Origin: Scatophagus argus | Lineage: Eukaryota; Chordata; Actinopteri; Scatophagidae | DNA length: 64,000 nt | NCBI RefSeq assembly: GCF_020382885.2 | Contig: NC_058513.1 | Span: forward strand, 14,595,641 to 14,659,640 | Direction of reading: 5' to 3' | Shown here: positions 40,545-52,200 of the stretch, one piece after another | Layout of the letters: every line of letters starts with the position of its first letter | Position numbering within the stretch: position 1 is the stretch's first letter | Notes under the pieces: generated by a model | The model's input: only the letters and a program-made list of their open reading frames with translations | The model's database searches: none | What the model was told of the DNA's origin: nothing | Position numbers and translations under genes: made by a program

Positions 40545-43500
40545 CTAATACCCCTGGAAGGAGGGAAGGAAACAAAGATAGAAACACGTCAGTGGTGGAA
40601 GAAGCATTTAGATCCTTCAGTAAAAGTAGAAATATCACATTGTAATGAAAAACAGCACGTTAGAAGTTAAAAAGGAACTTAGGCAGACACGACACACCAA
40701 GATCAGTTTACCAGTCATGATCAGTGGTGGAAAGTAATTAAGTACATTTACTCAAGTACTACACGTAAGTACAATTTGGTTCACTTATGTTTCGCTTTTC
40801 GTTAAGAATATAAAGAATACAACAGAAATACAGCATAGTGCCTTTTTGGCTTGTGAACGCTTATAAAGTTTGTTTGTTTGGGGCTCCTGTTTCAGATGTC
40901 TACAACGTGTTATTAATTTACAAACAAAAGATTAGAGAAAAGTGCAAAACAAGAAAACCTTCATGATAACAGATTTATCTTGTGACCATTTAGGGGGATA
41001 AAATGCTACTCACACCAATTACAATCTAATGATGTTATATATAATGATTTTTCTGCAGAATGAGTGCTTTTACTTCAAAATCAAATAGTATTTTCATGAT
41101 CTGTACTTTTACCTGAGTAGGATTCTAAACACTTTCGCATGTAATGCAGTATTTTTACTTTAACATATTTGTGCTTTTACTAAAGTATCTGAATACTTCT
41201 TTCATCATGAGCGATACTCAGCTTGAAAACACTTGAAAACACTGTAAAATCTTCTGTAGTTCTGAATGAGTTTCGGCAAGCTGAGAGTTAAGGGGAAATG
41301 AAAGTGCTGGCAGCAAAATGCACTTTAATGTGAGTGAAAGTGAAAGCACCCTCTAAAACAGTGCAACGTTAAAGCTTTAAATCCAGAGGCATTCAAACTT
41401 GTTTTCTTACCTCTCCTCCGTCCCCACCCTGTTCCATTCCTCCATACTCTCCCTGCAGGAGGACAAAAGAAGAACAAGTTAGACTCCAAAAAGGTGGAGC
41501 AGATTTGTCCTTGTGAAATGATGAAAAGATGAGGTGATGGCAGGGAGGATGGCACGAAGCACCAGTCTAGCTTTCGTTTTCCTCAGTTATGACTACAAAG
41601 ACCATGCTGTTGGGTTGACTCAGCTCTCATCGTCATGCTTAAGATATTCCCTCGGGGCCGGCTTGGTTGGATACAGCATGTAAGAAGCCTCCATTGCTCG
41701 GGCCTTGTTCAGCCTGAGCTGTGCATGAAGCTGCTTTGGTTCATGCCATGAATACATTCGCTGGCCTTTCTGACGTGCTGGAGACGTGGCCGAGAGCTTG
41801 TATGTCAGTTAGAGCCACACGCAGAAGCTATGTGGTTAGAAATGGAGAGTTTTAGTATCGTTGTTGTCTAAATGAGTGAGTGTCGGAGAGGTCAGAGGGA
41901 ATAAAGCAATAATCAGAGAAGGGAACTGGGAGACGTCATGTCTGTTTTTACACAGTCAGTTTGATTCAGTGGATACTTTTATCTGAAGCCCTGAATGCTG
42001 TGCAGCATTTGGTCCACCTTAATTTGGGATTCGTCTGTCTGTTTCTCCTTTCGCCTCTTGACGCTCACCTTAGTCAATGCACACCGAGTTACCAGTTTAT
42101 CGCAGGTTTATTGGATTGGATTGGATTGGCACAAACGCAGCTAATAAACTGGTAACTTTTGGTTCATATGGCATGCAGAGTATCGTCTCTGTTTCCCCTT
42201 CACCCCCAGCATGACCTTTGACCCCACCCCTCCACACACACACACACACACTGATCTGTCCAATAGGCACCTCATATACAGGCTCCTCCTATCAGGGAAA
42301 CACAGATGAGACACAAACAACATAAACGACAACAAGTGAGAACGGCAACAGCACAGAACAACACACAAGACAGAAACTTTGTCATAGAGTCAAGAACAAA
42401 AGAAGCGACACACAAGACACAAAGAAACCATTAGAAAGACGTGCATGAAGGATGCAAAAGACGGAGGATAAACAGTGTTAAAACTCTCATAAGAATGTTT
42501 CAATAAGTGTACAGTACACTTGATCTTTAATGGATAAAGAATATTTTGGGACCTAAAACAGTCTGTGGTTACACTGCAGATACATACCAGCTCATGTTTG
42601 TCATTTTGTGTTGAAGGGATTCACTGACACGTCCACAAAACAGCGCTCATAATCAATTGATCATCTAAGCAGAGCTAAATTAATCAATTAGCCAAGCCAA
42701 TGTAAAAGGTTGATTAGCTTATTGTGTAAATGCCTTGTTGCCATGTATGCTGGCCAATAAGTTAGAAACCGGGGTGCAAAAATAACATACTCTAAGGGAT
42801 GTGTATCAAGTATGTATGGTTATTTATTTTATATGTTTTTGTTACACAAATATAAATGTCAACACTGGATTTCTTTAAACTATCAATATCTATAATATTC
42901 TATAAAGACGTAGTAAAAACGCCAAATATTCCCTGGTTTCACCTTTCCAGTGGAAAGTCAAAACACAAGCATTTGAAAGATTTTCTGGATCAAATGGTTA
43001 ACTAATCAAGAACAACCGGTAGATTAATCGACATTGAAAATAGTCATTGATTCTGGGTCTAATCCATTTGAAAATGCATCCTAATGAATGAGGGCGCAGC
43101 CATTAAAGGGATTAGTTTCACTTTCAGTATTTCTTTGAGTCACCATTTGGAAGGAGGAAACCACTGCAGCTCTCTGATGTGTTTAAACTTGAACAAAGAG
43201 CTCCTCCTGGAGGCGGACCCTTCATCGCTCATCTGTGTATTTTGCATAAGCCCTGGTTCCCTGTAACTGACCTGGTTGATCATCCCTGTTGACGCAGCGA
43301 CGTTCTCCACACCCTCCACGGTTGCCTGCGACACTTCGTTGGCCCCGGTGACCACGGTGTCGCCGACGATGTTGGCCTGATCCACGGTCCTGTTGGCCAC
43401 TGAGAGGCAAAGTGGAGGACCGTTAGTGAAACTCCTGGTGTGAGTGTAGACTCACCTCGCAGCTTTTCTTACCTGTGTTTACTGATGACACAACTCCCTC

Positions 43501-46386
43501 CTTCGTCTTACTGCCTGAGGAGCAAACAGAAATTATAATCAAAATCATGTATGCCACAACTACTTCAGTAGAAAAAAATGCATGTTTTCACTGTTTTGGT
43601 TTACTTGCTCTGTTTTATATGTTGTGAGTATTTATTTTAATCAGTCAGGCATGTTTAGGATGTGAACAGGAAATGTTATTATTGTAATTCATCAACAAAT
43701 CAGACCAGCCAACTGATGATTCGTTGGCAGTTATTAGATCAAAATGTATGTATATATCAATCAATATGATGTTGAATATGCCATTAACAGGTTTGATTTT
43801 GATTTTGTCCCATTAATTTTACTTTGACTGTTTTTCAAAGCAAATGTTGTCCTGGGTGTTTAATTTTTCATTACCTTTCCTTTCCAGCCTTTGAGCAGTC
43901 AGTGGGCTCTATAAAGCCCAGCTGAGTTTAATGGAAAATAATTTTTATAGCGTGGAAAATATCCTATGAACAGCAGCGCCTCTCTGTATTTCCCTCTCTG
44001 CTCACCAGCACTGTTCTCATTATAGTATGATCCTGAGCAGATTAAACTGTGGTTATATAATCTGCCAGAGTGAGGGATGGAAGGAGAGAAATATGTGCTG
44101 AAAGAGATGAAAGGGAATGAGGGAAGGGAAGGTAGAAACCAAGCAAGGAAAGGTAGAATAAATCTGCAGACTAACATGAGTTTGTTCTCTCCTTGTACTT
44201 TCACACAGATGCTGCCATCCACCATCCGTCCTCTTTCTGTCTCCAGCATCCCTCCATCTCTCTCTGCACGCTCCCTGTGCTACATGAGCCACGTGCCTGA
44301 GTATTGAGCAGCACTGCAGCACAGCCCGACACACACACACACACACGCACACACACACATACGCTGCAATGACAAAGCTTCTTTCTCCCAGTCAACACAG
44401 GGAGGCCCCTGAGCGTCGCTGTGACTATCTGAATGTGTTGCCGTCATACACAGCAAACTGTCTATGAAAGTGTCTTATTCTTCTTCTTCTTTTCCTGATG
44501 GTCAGAAGCAGGTGTTATTCCAGGTGATGCACAGGACACCAAGAACATGAAAGTAATTATTTAAATAATCCTGACAATAAATGATAATCCCGATCGAAAG
44601 CTTGCCTCAGTAAATGAAGATTGCACGGATTAGAGGACGCTTTTCGCTGTTATGAAATAATGCATTAAACATGCAAAAATATGCCTTTAGTCAGGTTTTC
44701 CAGAGGAGGATTTATCCTTTAGCAATCCTGATGAGATGAAAGCTGGGATATTTCCCATATTCAATAAAAAATCCTTTTAGTATGGATATTAAGAAAATCA
44801 CTTTTTTGGTAGTTTTAAGATTCAAGGTTCAAGGTTCACTTGCTTGTGCTCTTTTGTATTCAGCCATGAATGCCCGTCCAGGTCCGGCCTGCAGACCTCG
44901 ATATTGTGTACCCACGTTCACATGCTGACGCACGCACTCTGCTGCAGGCAGATAGTGTTTTATCATCGACCCTCTTCACTTCAGCGATCACATCCCCCAT
45001 CTTCGGTTCCTCCTCATCAGATCTGCATGTCCCTAACTTTTATCCCTTCGTTTACCTGAGTCTCATCCCTGCACCTCCATCATCCTTCCATCACCACACG
45101 TCAACTCCCTCTCTCCTTCTGCCCCTCCATCTGCTCACACAGGAACCATGAGACCAGAAGCTCAAAGTGTATTTTCTGACATAATACCCATCCTCTCTCC
45201 CTCTCTCTTTTCTCTCTGTGTCCCTCCCTGTGCATCCCTCAATCCTTCCCTCTTTCGTTGGGATGGGGTGGTGTGTTAGTCATCAAAGCAGCACACACAG
45301 ACAGTCATATCCAGCTGCTGCAACGCCACACACACATTCTTGCATCAACAAGAGGATGGGGTGAGGTTGGAGTCGGGGTGTTGGTGGGGTTGGGGTGGGG
45401 AGGTTGATGTAAGAGCAAATTGCTGCAGTGCTGAAGTGATTTAAGTGATCCTTTGGCCCCCTCCCCCCTTTCAGTTTGTTACACTGACTCTCACACTCAA
45501 GGACTCATTCTTTACATTTTTCACATCATCATTAAGATTTTAAAGCTGCTGTGTGACGGTCAGCCAGTCAGAGTGAGGAGGGACAGACTGCAGACAGTGG
45601 AAAACACTTCCACTCTGCTCACCCATCCCCTTTAAGGCGGCCTAACAGCAGACAGCCACTCGGGGTAACCTTGAGATGTGACGCATTAGCCACTTGAGCT
45701 AATATAAAAGCGCACAAAACAACAGCATGACTTGAAAGCTTCTGAAGCACCTTTAAAAAGGAAAGTTTGCTTTTTAAAATGACCTGTCCTCATGTACTTC
45801 CATTTTCATTGCAAACTGATCCTTTTATTTTGAAGTATCTGCAAATCTACATCAGAAAATGTGTGGTAGCTTATTCACCTTTCCTCCTCTCTTCTGCTCT
45901 TTCATTTTCATTTTTTTTCCCCCCAAGACAGACCCGTCCTCTACCAGTTACTGTCCTGCGACCCGGTTACAACTTTTTCCATCTCCCTCTTTTATCCAAC
46001 CACCCCTCCTCACTCCATCTATCCCTTCTTTCCAACCCCCCACCCTCAACCCTGCACCAGTCCTGCAGCATCATCCTGCCGGCGCTCAGTCTGTCCCCTC
46101 TTTTCTTCCTTTTTTCCTCTTCTTCCTCCCTCTCTTCCTGTCACTTTGCACAAGTGTCCCTGACATGGACAGTCACTTCACATGATGCAGCCACCAAAAA
46201 AATGAGTGCCTCTTCTCCAGACACACTTCCCCTGCATCTTAGTGCAGACAAAATATGTTACATACCTACATACATCACCCCTTCCTTGGTCTTGGCTGCC
46301 GCCTCCTCCATGCCGGCTTTGGTCTTCTCTGCAGCGGCCACCACCCCCTCCTTGGCCATGGAGAACCCCTTCATCAGTACATCCAT
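40545..46386 (-). CDS. sncg: Gamma-synuclein
   Basis: Five coding exons, minus: 46386-46266 (121 nt), 43514-43473 (42 nt), 43399-43272 (128 nt), 41452-41411 (42 nt) and 40553-40545 (Gly-Tyr-stop). The total is 342 bases, 113 residues. The N-terminus [16 protein letters not shown] is followed by the synuclein repeats ([32 protein letters not shown]), then a region with [20 protein letters not shown] in the NAC position. The C-terminus is short and glycine-rich ([13 protein letters not shown]). The 121-nt and 42-nt exons have the sizes typical of vertebrate synucleins, and the [14 protein letters not shown] NAC fits gamma rather than alpha or beta. It is a small cytosolic lipid-binding protein of neurons. 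Position between glud1 and ldb3 agrees with human SNCG. Confidence 0.95.
40591..41210. mobile_element. MITE-like non-autonomous DNA element plus fragment
   Basis: The main copy starts at about 40730 with CAGTGGTGGAAAGTAATTAA and ends near 41206 with TATCTGAATACTTCTTTCAT, a diverged inverted terminus. A partial second copy (GTGGTGGAAGAAGCATTTAG) lies just before, from 40591. It contains many AAGTAC/GTACTT words and no coding capacity. Related copies are at 53570-53850 and 62470-62810. The whole block lies in sncg intron 4. Confidence 0.55.
42087..42157. repeat. Perfect 14-bp inverted repeat
   Basis: AGTTACCAGTTTAT at 42087-42100 and ATAAACTGGTAACT at 42144-42157 are exact reverse complements flanking a 43-base spacer with four TTGGA-type repeats. 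It lies in sncg intron 3. Confidence 0.6.
43515..46265 (-). other. sncg: sncg intron 1 of the coding region
   Basis: 2.75 kb with a CA tract at 44329-44360 and long CT-rich plus-strand stretches at 45180-45250 and 45890-46150. No extra exon seen. Confidence 0.6.
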
Positions 46387-46490
46387 TTTGGGCGATGAGA
46401 CTGCTGGGATCCCCTGCTTTCAAACGGGCCTCGCTGGCTGGCTGGTGCTTACAGTGAGCGTGCAGAAGAGATGATGTGAGATGTCAGAGT

Positions 46491-46560
46491 GTGTGTGTGT
46501 TTGTGTGTGTGTGTATGTCTGTGTGAAGATGTGTATGTGTGTGTGTGTATTGTGTGTGTG
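46491..46560. repeat. (TG)n microsatellite in the sncg upstream region
   Basis: Interrupted TG runs begin about 100 bases upstream of the sncg ATG. On the transcribed strand this is a CA tract, either in the 5'UTR or just before the first coding exon's acceptor. Confidence 0.85.
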
Positions 46561-47508
46561 CCGGTGGCTCCTCCTCCCTTTGGTGCTGTAACAGAGGACT
46601 GAGAGGACCGCACAGCAGGGCTACAGCACGCAGACTGAGAGAAAGAGGGGGGGAGGAAACAGCCGGTATGCACGAGATGAAGAGAAGAGGAGGAGGAGCA
46701 GCAGCAGGAGGAGGAGGAGGTGGGGAGTGGACTGGATGCTGCAGTATTTTCATGTCATGCTGCAATCCTGTGCCTCAGCCACCCCTCCACCTGTCATCCA
46801 TCTTTCTCCTAGTGATTCTCACTCATGCTCAGCTCAGCCTCCAGCTCGCTGTTTGCAAATCTTGATTGGCACGTTGCTTCGGAAGCTCCTTTCTGGATGC
46901 CGAGCTTGTGAGCACTGTTACATAACCAGCACAGCTTGAGCACCAGAAGCGAACAGGACCTTTTTTTTTCATATCATATGCTGACTTTCTCATGTAATCT
47001 GTCATCACATCACACAGCATGTCGCAGAGATAAGATTCACCAGCTGTGTTTGTATTTATTAATTGTAAGTATCTCTCAGTATCATGCTTTTTGACCCGGA
47101 CATCATGCCAGTAAAACACTCACTGAACTTCATTTAATTGAATTAAGTGAGAAAAAGAGAGCACCTGCAGCATTTCTTCATAGTTGTGAGAGAGGAGAGA
47201 AAACGCTTTGTCATCACCACCTGAATGAGTCACAACTGCCCCTCCCCTCTTCCTCCCACTCCTCCTCCTCCTCCTCTTCATCGTCCGATTTCTTCCAGAC
47301 ATGCCAACTCAGCACCGCTGCAATTCTGTGGATGCTTTAAGACGACAAGAGCTCCATTTCAGTGCTTAACCAAAAACGAGTCAAGTAAAGAAAAATATAA
47401 ATTGTGAAACTGCGCTGCTGCAACTATATATTTGGCATTTGGTGCCAAAGGCGATATACTTGGAACAGTGCAGCGCTGCAGAGACGACATGTGATCTTTC
47501 CAGTCCCA

Positions 47509-47526
47509 TCGCCCTCTGGTGGCCCC
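47509..47526 (-). promoter_or_regulatory. CTCF-like motif between sncg and ldb3
   Basis: Minus strand reads GGCCACCAGAGGGCG, a close match to the CTCF core. Motif evidence only. Confidence 0.4.
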
Positions 47527-47744
47527 AACGCATACGGCATCATGACGCAGCATTATGGCTGACCGTCAAATGAAATTAAAATCTGTAAAATCATCAGTGC
47601 CTGGAAAGTTCACTTTCTACATGAACTAGTTCACAGCCCATAGAGAACCACAGACAGCAATTATTTTATCAGTTTTGACACTGAGACTATGTGGTCTGGA
47701 TCAGTTCTACCTTTTGCATAAAATCCTTTCAAATAGTCAAACGC

Positions 47745-47965
47745 CGTAGAGTCTGAGCGGTCCGAGCTCGCGCTGCCTTCGTCCACGCTCCGTATTTTGA
47801 TGACGTATTTGTTAGTGCGACAGGTATGACAGCTGTTGCCAGGTTGGGTGGTTTTTCCGCTACATATTGAGGGCTGTTTGCGGTGTGTTTAGCGTGGGTT
47901 TCCGCCCGGAAGGCCCTATGGAAATCTGGCACACTCTTGAACGAAGTGACGTCACAGCAGATCAC
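47745..47965. promoter_or_regulatory. CpG-enriched segment with a perfect CRE
   Basis: This segment is CpG-richer than its surroundings and contains TGACGTCA at 47947-47954 plus a TGACGTA at about 47801-47807. It lies between the ldb3 3' end and the sncg start. It may be a distal sncg promoter or enhancer or a GC-rich transposon remnant. Confidence 0.35.
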
Positions 47966-48658
47966 TCATAGCGATGGATCCACAGTGCAGATCCCTTCAG
48001 CTCTACGGACTTTTTCTTAGTTTTGTACTTCTGCTCTTTGTCTCTTTCTCTGACCCACAGGTTCACTTTGAGCCATAGCAGGCGTGAAAACCCTGAAAAT
48101 CCGGTTGTCTTGGCTGTCCTGTACAGGACAGGGAAAAAGAGAAAGAGGGGGGATCAGCACCTTGGACAGCGTCTTGGTGCTCAGTCTCGTCTCTGTTCTC
48201 GTGATGAGCGGTGCAGATTGGCATCCTGTGTTGTTTAATTTGTTGTTCCGGTGCTCACCCAAATGACCACACCTCTGATCACTTTACCTGAGACAATTAT
48301 GGTTCCTAATTTTAGATACATATTTAAAAAATAATAATAATTTTCCTTCTCCTACATTGTCAAACATCTTTCTTTTGTGTCATATACTCATGAACTGAGA
48401 GCAGCAGTAACATTCAGCTCTCAGGCCTTGTCGAGTTGTGTCATTGACCACGTCGCCAACAGCTAATAAACGACCCCATTACTCTGTCAGAAGCCATTAG
48501 ATGCTGTGTTGTTCTGGTGTTTGTCTCTGCCAAGTCAAAACAGCCCGCTGTCTTACCAGTGGCGCTGGAAATGACAGGAATTGTAAGCCATTGATGACAC
48601 GTTCATCTCCTTTGTCAGCTTACAAGAGTTCACTCAGCCGTATGGTTTTAAGAAAACA

Positions 48659-48664
48659 TTTATT
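48659..48664 (-). terminator. ldb3: Candidate poly(A) signal of ldb3
   Basis: AATAAA on the minus strand about 600 bases after the stop codon. A second AATAAA (49271-49266) overlaps the stop codon itself. Confidence 0.45.
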
Positions 48665-49266
48665 CACATTGATATCAGTACAGTTTTTGAGTGCATTTTT
48701 TTTTTTTTTACATAGTGTGTTTGTGCATGAAGGTAAATTTCTTCCGGTGTATTTGTCCTTGTGTGCCGTCCCACAAACTCACATGCTCACAGAGTTGAAA
48801 TTCATACGTTTGTGAATGTGGTTTATGTGCTAAAAGAAACATCATCACTTTTTGCATTTTCCCTTGAATGCTCTTTGATTTTTTTTTTTTTTTTTTGTAC
48901 AATTTTCCTTTCATTTGAGAGACGCAGAACCCAAGCAAACGGGAAACGAAGAAAGAAAGGAAAACCCAAAATGCGAGATGACGTCTTAGCGGCGCACAGA
49001 CACGTGTGTCAGGTAATTTTGAGTTTATGAACACATAGCATTCTCACACTGACAGTTAATATCTCACATTCTACTAATCTAGACTACAACACTATCTCAC
49101 ATTCCTGAGGAGTTTCCTCCCCCTCCTGCTCCTTTTCTTTCCCTCCATAGTTTATTCCTTCTTCTTGTTGACTCCTGTGGTTTTGTCCATGTCCTCCTTT
49201 ACATGTCCTCTCTCTCTCTGTCTCTCTGTCTCTCTCTCTCTCTCTCACTGTCTCTGCTGCTCTTCT

Positions 49267-52200
49267 TTATTCCTGGATGTTGAGGATCTGTGCAGACAGT
49301 CCGTGGTGCCAGTTCTTCAGCTTGGCGAAGCGGGGCCCCTTCACCTCCGACTCAAACTTCTCTCTGACGGTGTGACATGAATGGGACGCAGGACACGGCT
49401 GTTAACATTGTGTAACATTTCCATTTTCAATTGCAATTTTAAAGAGTTTTATCCACATGAGACGACCGACTGTCAGGTCAGGGGGAAACAGCTGATCTTT
49501 TTAAGGCCATTAATTAAAACAGATCTTGTTTGTTTAATCTGTACACAAATCAAAGAGAAGTTGTGGTTTGTGCTGCATGACTTCTTGGCCATGGCCACCA
49601 ACTTCCTGTAGTCTCTGCTGGTCGTCCGGCATATTGTTTTTACATTTACAATTAATTAAACAGGATATAACATGTTGATCATTGAGTTGTTTGTTGTGGG
49701 ACTTTTTGTTGTTGCTTCATATTGATGGATGAGCGAATGGCATCGATATTCTCATCTAACGTTTGGCAAGAAAGCGATAAGGATGTGTTCCAAAATGCTG
49801 AATCAGGGCCCATAGATTGACTTTCTTGTCAAATGCTGTGCCAGTTGGTGGAAAATCAGTAGAGCAGCCAGGGAAGTTTATAACTACTGAGTTAACTTAT
49901 AAATACCCTTAAAAGTTGTCTCACTTGTTTCCCATCTTACCTCGACCTCTGCAGGGCTTCCTCATCTGGGTCTTGCACTGCATGGAGAGAAATGAACAAG
50001 AGATCAAAGGTGGCGATCAAGAAGAGAAGGTAGAAAAGGACAAAAGAAGGTAAGAAAGAAGGAAACAAGGAGTCGGTGTACTGACGGTATTCAGTGCCAG
50101 TGATGTGGGCCAGGATCCTGAAGCTCTTGGACTGCAGGTTGGCAGCACGACGAGCCCATTCAGACATATCCTGGGTTGCCTCTCCTGGCCTGATCACTGC
50201 CTGGTAAACCGGAGATGCACAGTCCACCACGGGGTCCTTGACAGGCAGAGCTCCACTGCGGGGCAAAGGGAACTCGTTACACCTCTGAGTGTGTAGTATG
50301 TGCTCTACTGTAAGGCCCCAAATGTAATAGATGATCATAATGCACTTAATGCCCATGATGTACAATGATCTACAACTTAAGAGATGATAATATTAGAATG
50401 CTGTGTGTTTTTGACATCGTTCCTAAAACTTACAAGTTGTTCTGCCCCAAATGGAGGGATCTGAAAAACTTTGGTTACCTCCTGCTGGTTCACAAGGAAA
50501 TTATGGTTTATTATCAGTGTATCTATCTCTGGTGTTTTAGCCTAAGCCGACTGTACACATACTGGCTGAATTTCCCTCGGGATCAATAAAGGGGTCTCTG
50601 ATTTCTGAAATCTTGTGAAAATAAAGAAAGCCTGTAGGTACTGTAAGTCACTGTAAGTTTATCGCTAATGTTCTCATCATCTGATCATTTGTACATAAAT
50701 GTAATTTATCTAACTTTTGTCTTAAAGACCTGAATAAACAAAGTGAGATGGACTGTTTATTCTGTCTTTACTGTTTTGTAATTCTGAACTTTAATGAATT
50801 AGATTTCATTTCACTGTGGGCAGTTATTACATTAAGATCAATAATTGCATTTGTTGTCTGTTGGTTCATTGTTCGTATACACGGTCTTTGTGCTGTCCTA
50901 TAGGTCCACATCGAGTTGTCCTGTCGCGTACAGTAGACACTGCAGTGAGTTTACACAGCAACATGACCACATAATAAACTTTAACATTTTTTTAATGAGT
51001 ATTAGAAAAGTGAGTCAATACTGATCGGGCGGTATTGATCTGAAAACCTGTGACTGGATACTTAGAACATTCCCATGCCATGACATCCCATCAGGTTCCA
51101 GAAACTGTGATCCTATTGGCTGCTTTTCTTTATAGAGAAGGACCCTAAACACTCTCACACTTTGACCAGAAGTACTTCTAAGTACTTCCACACACACATG
51201 ACCGACTCCACTGTGGTCTTGTGGTTAGTGAGTTTATCTGTTGCATAACTTGCTTTGACAGACGACTTTTGAATACAGAAACACGTATTCAAAAGCACAA
51301 ACACAACAAAACAGACAAAACAAATGCAGAGGGATCTCAAACATATCTCCAGTGGGATATTAGTTTATGAGACACGTGGAGCAATGCACAAGCTGTTATG
51401 AAATCATGAGACGAGGGAGACAAACGTATGAGGAGAGACGAGATGGAAAAGGAGCGCTGGTGTACTTACGCCAAGGGGGAACCCGCCTCCTCACTGAGGT
51501 CACCACCGGGAAAGAAGGATGGGGAAGGATGGGTGGAGGACAGCACAGGTGTGGTTGGTTGGTTGTTTGTCGATGGAATGAGGAGAGGAGAGTGGGTGAA
51601 AGGCAAGGAGGAGTACACTGAACGGACACAGACGACACGGAAAAGCCCGGGCGTACGGTACAGTAGACATCTGAGGTGTAGCAGCGTAGGCTTTTATGTT
51701 TAAATGCTGCTTTTTGTGTTTGGGCTTTTCAGGCAAAGTGTCATAAACAGTTGCTTCATCCAAATGGCAAAAAAAAGAGCATACAACTCACTTTCTCCTA
51801 ATGATATCCAAATGGCTTTGAGGGGTTTTTTTTGCTTCTTTTTTTGCCCACATTGTTTGATATTTGTTTATGATGGTTCCAAAATCTGCATTTTAAAATT
51901 TCGTGTTAATGATTTACTCGCAAAAAGCTTTGTGGATGATTCACTGATGCTACAGGTTTACATTAGAGCCGTCATCATTCTGAGAGGTACCATTGTTTCT
52001 CAGTCAGTTTTGCAGGCTGAACTGCAAAATTACCCATGAGCCTCAGCAGATGGAGCCACAGGGAGGAAGCCAGTGAAGAATGAATTCAAGCTGTAGCAAA
52101 ATGACAACACTTCACTGCTGCGGCTGGGAACAAGACACGACCCTGTAGTTGATGAATTCACCTTCCAGAACTTAGAAGCAACATTTAGACGTCCATATTG

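Noticed and set aside
45767..46474. 235-codon plus-strand ORF
   Set aside because: It is antisense to the first coding exon of sncg and otherwise a CT-rich, Ser/Pro/Leu low-complexity frame.
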